Source: Acestrorhynchus altus
Taxonomy: Eukaryota > Chordata > Actinopteri > Characiformes > Acestrorhynchidae
NCBI GenBank assembly: GCA_034509495.1
Contig: CM067522.1
Span: forward strand, 16,864,620-16,928,619
Length of the DNA stretch: 64,000 nucleotides
Direction: 5' to 3'
The notes under the pieces were generated by a model, which worked only from the letters and a program-made list of their open reading frames with translations, ran no database searches and was not told where the DNA came from. Made by a program: the position numbers and the translations under genes. Below are positions 59,611 to 64,000 of this stretch, piece after piece. How positions within the stretch are numbered: position 1 is the stretch's first letter; every line of letters starts with the position of its first letter.

Positions 59611-60179
59611 ATTAAAACTAGTCGACCAGGGTCTTTAAAGTAGTGGTTCAGCCTTGACTACTTTTTGTTCAGGTGGGAAAATATGCCAACCAGTCAAATT
59701 TGCAATTGAAACCTTGTTATTTCCATTTTTTTAACCATTCCAGTTGGAAACGGGCATATATTTTTCAAATATTGACATATATATAAAAGAACTAACTATA
59801 AAACACAGACAAAGGCCCTTGAATCAATGATAAACCTCTTTTTGAGGCTGCCAAGCATTTTGGATTCCATTTCAGTTTGCTTAAATGTGTTTGTGCAGCA
59901 TTTTTTTTAACAGAGGTTGTCAAAATGTAGGTTTGCAAGAAATCTAAACCCCGTTCAATTATCCTTTAATGCCTGACCTTCCTAATCAATACTTCATTAA
60001 GCTATACTTCAATAAGTAATCAGGCCGAATGGTGGTATTTAACAGATCCATACTTTGTTGGACTGCATTAAAGAAAGTCCAGGAGCATAAGCGCTTAAGG
60101 AGCAGAGGAACTAGTGTGTATATAAATATACACTGTTGTCCATCTGTTTCTCTGCATACTTCATCCTCCTTTTACCCTG

Positions 60180-60590
60180 TGCTTCAGTGGTCAGGACCCC
60201 ACAGGACCACCAGAGAGCAGGTATTATGTGGGTGGTGGGTCATTATCAGCACTGCTCTGACCCTGACATGGTGGTGGTGTGTTAGTGTGTGTAGCATTGG
60301 TATGAGTGGACTGGCACAGCAGCGCTGCTGGAGTGTTTAAACACTGTTCACTCTATTAGTCTGTTTCTGTTTCCAGTCTTTCATCGGTGCTCACCAGACA
60401 CTGACCACAAGACACTGTTGGCTGGATGTTTCCGATATTCCTGACAATTCTCAGTCCAGCAGCGACACTGAGGGGTTTAAACACTCCAGCAGCACTGCTG
60501 CGTCTGATCCATTTGTACCAGCACAACACACACACACAACACACCACCATGTCAGTGTCACTGCAGTGCTGAGAATGACCCACCATGTGA
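60180..60590. mobile_element. Foldback miniature element (copy 2), at the left edge of the palindrome
   Basis: Left half (GGGTCATTATCAGCACTGCT, GACATGGTGGTGGTGTGTTA, AGCAGCGCTGCTGGAGTGTT) and right half (AACACTCCAGCAGCACTGCT, ACACCACCATGTCAGTGTCA, TGCTGAGAATGACCC) are inverted copies, making the element itself a hairpin of about 350 bp. The - strand-equivalent copy lies at 63690-64000, cut by the window end. Confidence 0.75.
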
Positions 60591-62111
60591 TGCACAGACT
60601 AAAGAGTAATGACAGGACAGTTGCGGTATCTGAAAAGGGCTTCTGGGTAACAGTGAGGACCAGCTGTTTAGAAGCAGTTAAAAGTCTTTCATCACAAAAA
60701 AAGTTGAACAGACGCCTAAAATTAGTTTCTCTGTATTAAGCTAATTTTCCTTTTTCACTTTTCTGCTTTATCATGGAAATGTGAAAGTCTCTGCAGCACT
60801 TTGTAGCCCAGTTGCGAGACTGGAAGGAGGGAATGTGAGTTTTAGAAACAGCTAAAGTGCTGTATTTGCTTTTTTGGTGCTTGTCACTTCTGTGCCCTCC
60901 CAGCGAATCCCAAACTGTAAACTGGCATGGAGCCTGTCAAGGACAGAAGCAGTGCGCAAATGCTTATGAAGTATTGATTTTCCAATCTGGCATGCCAAAT
61001 GCCCTCCTGCTCTAGCAAATCCCCATGTTCTTTCCCTTCTCCACCCCCCTCTCAGGGCTTTAACCTTGAGCACTGTGTACATTTCATAGATTTTCCCCTT
61101 TGAGCTTTTGAAACCATGCAATATTGTTCCTAACATGATGTAAGATTTTGACTCTGTTCACTTCATGGAACACTTGCCTGTAGGTATGTGGATTTGGCTT
61201 ATATTCTGCTTTTATGTACTGCTTACTAACACACATGTTAAAGTTATGGTGTCAAATCATTTTCCTGTTTAACTTTAGAGATGTTGGGCCAGATCAGTTA
61301 AATGCACTGTGGTCAGACATGACAGGATATGTGTAAATTGCATCCTCATAAACTATTGGCATTGGCAACTGCAGAGGAGTAGAACCTGAACAGGAGTTCG
61401 GAGTACATTCATCCACAATTGGATTCCTGTTTTCTAGCTTCGAAACTGGTAGAGCTGCTGTTGGGCTTATCCCAGTGAGGGGAAAATGGCTCTTTATTTT
61501 GTCAGTTTGCCAGATTTATCCATAGACTTGTAATTCTAGACTCTTCAGCCTGTTACTGCCATACGCCAATGCATTGGCCATATTGTTCCAGGTGAAACTG
61601 GCCTGTTCACAAACAGTAAATTGGGGACCTGCAGGTTTTCTTGTTAATACTGTTAATGTTTTTCAACCAGTTTTAATGAGTCATTTTTAATCTACATGGA
61701 GTAAAAAATAGGTACTTCAGTTACTTCAAACCTTGATAGAGGGAGTTTGTATCTTTTCTTGTTCTCCAGGTCAGAAAACAGCTCTGTTATGTTGAAATAT
61801 TGAAAGAGTACATGTTTGAGTTTCAGTAATTGGCCATCATCATCCAAATTAAAAAAGCTAATAATCAAAAAGCGAGGCACTGTCAGTCTGTTTGTAATTG
61901 CAGTAAATATGTTTATTTATTTATCCCTTTATTGATAAAGGGGAAATTCTGTGATGTTTATTACACTTAAAATATAGGGCAGTGTAAATAGTATGGAATA
62001 TAAGTTTAATATAGTGTAAAGTGAGATGTAGTATTAGTTCAACGGTATGCAGAAAAGTACAGCAGTAAAATATTATTAATCATTATTCTATGAATCCAAT
62101 ATGATGTCTAA

Positions 62112-62167
<56 letters not shown>

Positions 62168-64000
62168 TTAGACATCATATTGGATTCATAGAATAATGAT
62201 TAATAATATTTTACTGCTGTACTTTTCTGCATACCGTTGAACTAATACTACATCTCACTTTACACTATATTAAACTTATATTCCATACTATTTACACTGC
62301 CCTATATTTTAAGTGTAATAAACATCACAGAATTTCCCCTTTATCAATAAAGGGATAAATAAATAAACATATTTACTGCAATTACAAACAGACTGACAGT
62401 GCCTCGCTTTTTGATTATTAGCTTTTTTAATTTGGATGATGATGGCCAATTACTGAAACTCAAACATGTACTCTTTCAATATTTCAACATAACAGAGCTG
62501 TTTTCTGACCTGGAGAACAAGAAAAGATACAAACTCCCTCTATCAAGGTTTGAAGTAACTGAAGTACCTATTTTTTACTCCATGTAGATTAAAAATGACT
62601 CATTAAAACTGGTTGAAAAACATTAACAGTATTAACAAGAAAACCTGCAGGTCCCCAATTTACTGTTTGTGAACAGGCCAGTTTCACCTGGAACAATATG
62701 GCCAATGCATTGGCGTATGGCAGTAACAGGCTGAAGAGTCTAGAATTACAAGTCTATGGATAAATCTGGCAAACTGACAAAATAAAGAGCCATTTTCCCC
62801 TCACTGGGATAAGCCCAACAGCAGCTCTACCAGTTTCGAAGCTAGAAAACAGGAATCCAATTGTGGATGAATGTACTCCGAACTCCTGTTCAGGTTCTAC
62901 TCCTCTGCAGTTGCCAATGCCAATAGTTTATGAGGATGCAATTTACACATATCCTGTCATGTCTGACCACAGTGCATTTAACTGATCTGGCCCAACATCT
63001 CTAAAGTTAAACAGGAAAATGATTTGACACCATAACTTTAACATGTGTGTTAGTAAGCAGTACATAAAAGCAGAATATAAGCCAAATCCACATACCTACA
63101 GGCAAGTGTTCCATGAAGTGAACAGAGTCAAAATCTTACATCATGTTAGGAACAATATTGCATGGTTTCAAAAGCTCAAAGGGGAAAATCTATGAAATGT
63201 ACACAGTGCTCAAGGTTAAAGCCCTGAGAGGGGGGTGGAGAAGGGAAAGAACATGGGGATTTGCTAGAGCAGGAGGGCATTTGGCATGCCAGATTGGAAA
63301 ATCAATACTTCATAAGCATTTGCGCACTGCTTCTGTCCTTGACAGGCTCCATGCCAGTTTACAGTTTGGGATTCGCTGGGAGGGCACAGAAGTGACAAGC
63401 ACCAAAAAAGCAAATACAGCACTTTAGCTGTTTCTAAAACTCACATTCCCTCCTTCCAGTCTCGCAACTGGGCTACAAAGTGCTGCAGAGACTTTCACAT
63501 TTCCATGATAAAGCAGAAAAGTGAAAAAGGAAAATTAGCTTAATACAGAGAAACTAATTTTAGGCGTCTGTTCAACTTTTTTTGTGATGAAAGACTTTTA
63601 ACTGCTTCTAAACAGCTGGTCCTCACTGTTACCCAGAAGCCCTTTTCAGATACCGCAACTGTCCTGTCATTACTCTTTAGTCTGTGCATCACATGGTGGG
63701 TCATTCTCAGCACTGCAGTGACACTGACATGGTGGTGTGTTGTGTGTGTGTGTTGTGCTGGTACAAATGGATCAGACACAGCAGTGCTGCTGGAGTGTTT
63801 AAACCCCTCAGTGTCGCTGCTGGACTGAGAATTGTCAGGAATATCGGAAACATCCAGCCAACAGTGTCTTGTGGTCAGTGTCTGGTGAGCACCGATGAAA
63901 GACTGGAAACAGAAACAGACTAATAGAGTGAACAGTGTTTAAACACTCCAGCAGCGCTGCTGTGCCAGTCCACTCATACCAATGCTACACACACTAACAC
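60279..64000. repeat. Giant near-perfect palindrome (arms at least 1861 bp)
   Basis: Position p pairs with 124279-p. This holds at the centre (62114 with 62165), at the window edge (60279 with 64000), and for intermediate landmarks, so there is no net indel. Line-by-line comparison found one mismatch (60501 C against 63778 A). The centre is an (AT)25 tract at 62115-62164, itself self-complementary, so there is essentially no spacer. Frames of 62, 94 and 79 codons appear in mirrored pairs and resemble no gene I know. Sequence near 61905-62000 (TTTATTGATAAAGGGGAAAT) resembles a retroposon tail. The right arm continues out of the window. Confidence 0.97.
62115..62164. repeat. (AT)25 tract at the palindrome centre
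   Basis: 50 bp of alternating A and T exactly at the symmetry axis. Confidence 0.98.

Larger units (their letters stand above)
50601..64000 (+). other. Presumed whirlin intron 5 (to window end)
   Basis: Starts GTAAGG. I searched for the next conserved block (second harmonin-homology domain, with segments like LLEEQARHLL and YYLDEYRGG) and did not find it. The region holds a Tc1-like remnant, two SINEs, CA/TG tracts and the large terminal palindrome. 52106-53726 and 54541-58265 contain nothing that I recognise apart from a (TG)n run at 52654-52701 and a loose GGCTGGGC-family-like AT stretch near 56180-56280. Confidence 0.6.

Noticed and set aside
50601..60180. Search for whirlin exon 6 (second harmonin-homology domain)
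   Set aside because: No stretch resembling LLEEQARHLL or YYLDEYRGG was found in any frame; GC-rich patches at 54690 and 55375-55700 do not translate to it.
60852..63427. Mirrored 94- and 62-codon frames in the palindrome arms, possible gene pair
   Set aside because: No recognisable domain, no splice context, no conservation test possible; duplication is explained by the palindrome.

Overview
The window is vertebrate nuclear DNA, almost certainly from a teleost fish. Evidence: spliced genes with very long introns, (CA/TG)n, (CT/GA)n and (TA)n microsatellites every few kilobases, many decayed Tc1-like transposons, tRNA-headed SINEs, hAT-type and foldback miniature elements, and an L1-Tx1-like LINE scrap. 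From memory of the repeat types I would guess an ostariophysan (characin, catfish or electric-eel relatives), but the sequence alone does not settle that.

There is one recognisable gene, on the + strand: the 5' half of whirlin (WHRN/DFNB31), the PDZ scaffold of hair-cell stereocilia and of the photoreceptor Usher complex. Five coding exons join in frame to give the first 427 residues: exon 1 (1282-1962), exon 2 (27777-28004), exon 3 (31445-31570), exon 4 (48704-48912) and a 37-nt micro-exon 5 (50564-50600). They encode the N-terminal harmonin-homology domain, PDZ1 (split between exons 1 and 2) and PDZ2 (split between exons 3 and 4). The rest (second harmonin-homology domain, proline-rich region, PDZ3) was not found and should lie beyond the window. 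I cannot tell whether this is the a or b teleost paralogue. The first 1.28 kb is a GC-rich promoter/5'UTR region with TATA-like, CCAAT, GC-box, octamer and CRE motifs, ending in a roughly 300-bp polypyrimidine tract directly before the ATG.

The rest is intron: intron 1 is 25.8 kb, intron 2 3.4 kb, intron 3 17.1 kb, intron 4 1.65 kb, and the last 13 kb is taken to be intron 5. These hold the mobile elements and simple repeats listed below. Intron 3 carries what looks like a partial duplication of the exon 3/intron 3 boundary, with a decoy splice donor 2.85 kb downstream, and an unexplained 75-codon open island with splice-like ends.

The most striking structure is at the right end. From 60279 to the window edge at 64000 the sequence is one near-perfect palindrome (arms at least 1.86 kb, one mismatch found by line-by-line comparison, no net indel) folding around an (AT)25 tract. 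It is either a real AT-centred giant inverted repeat or an assembly/read foldback. I saw no prokaryotic-type system, CRISPR array or intact mobile-element gene.
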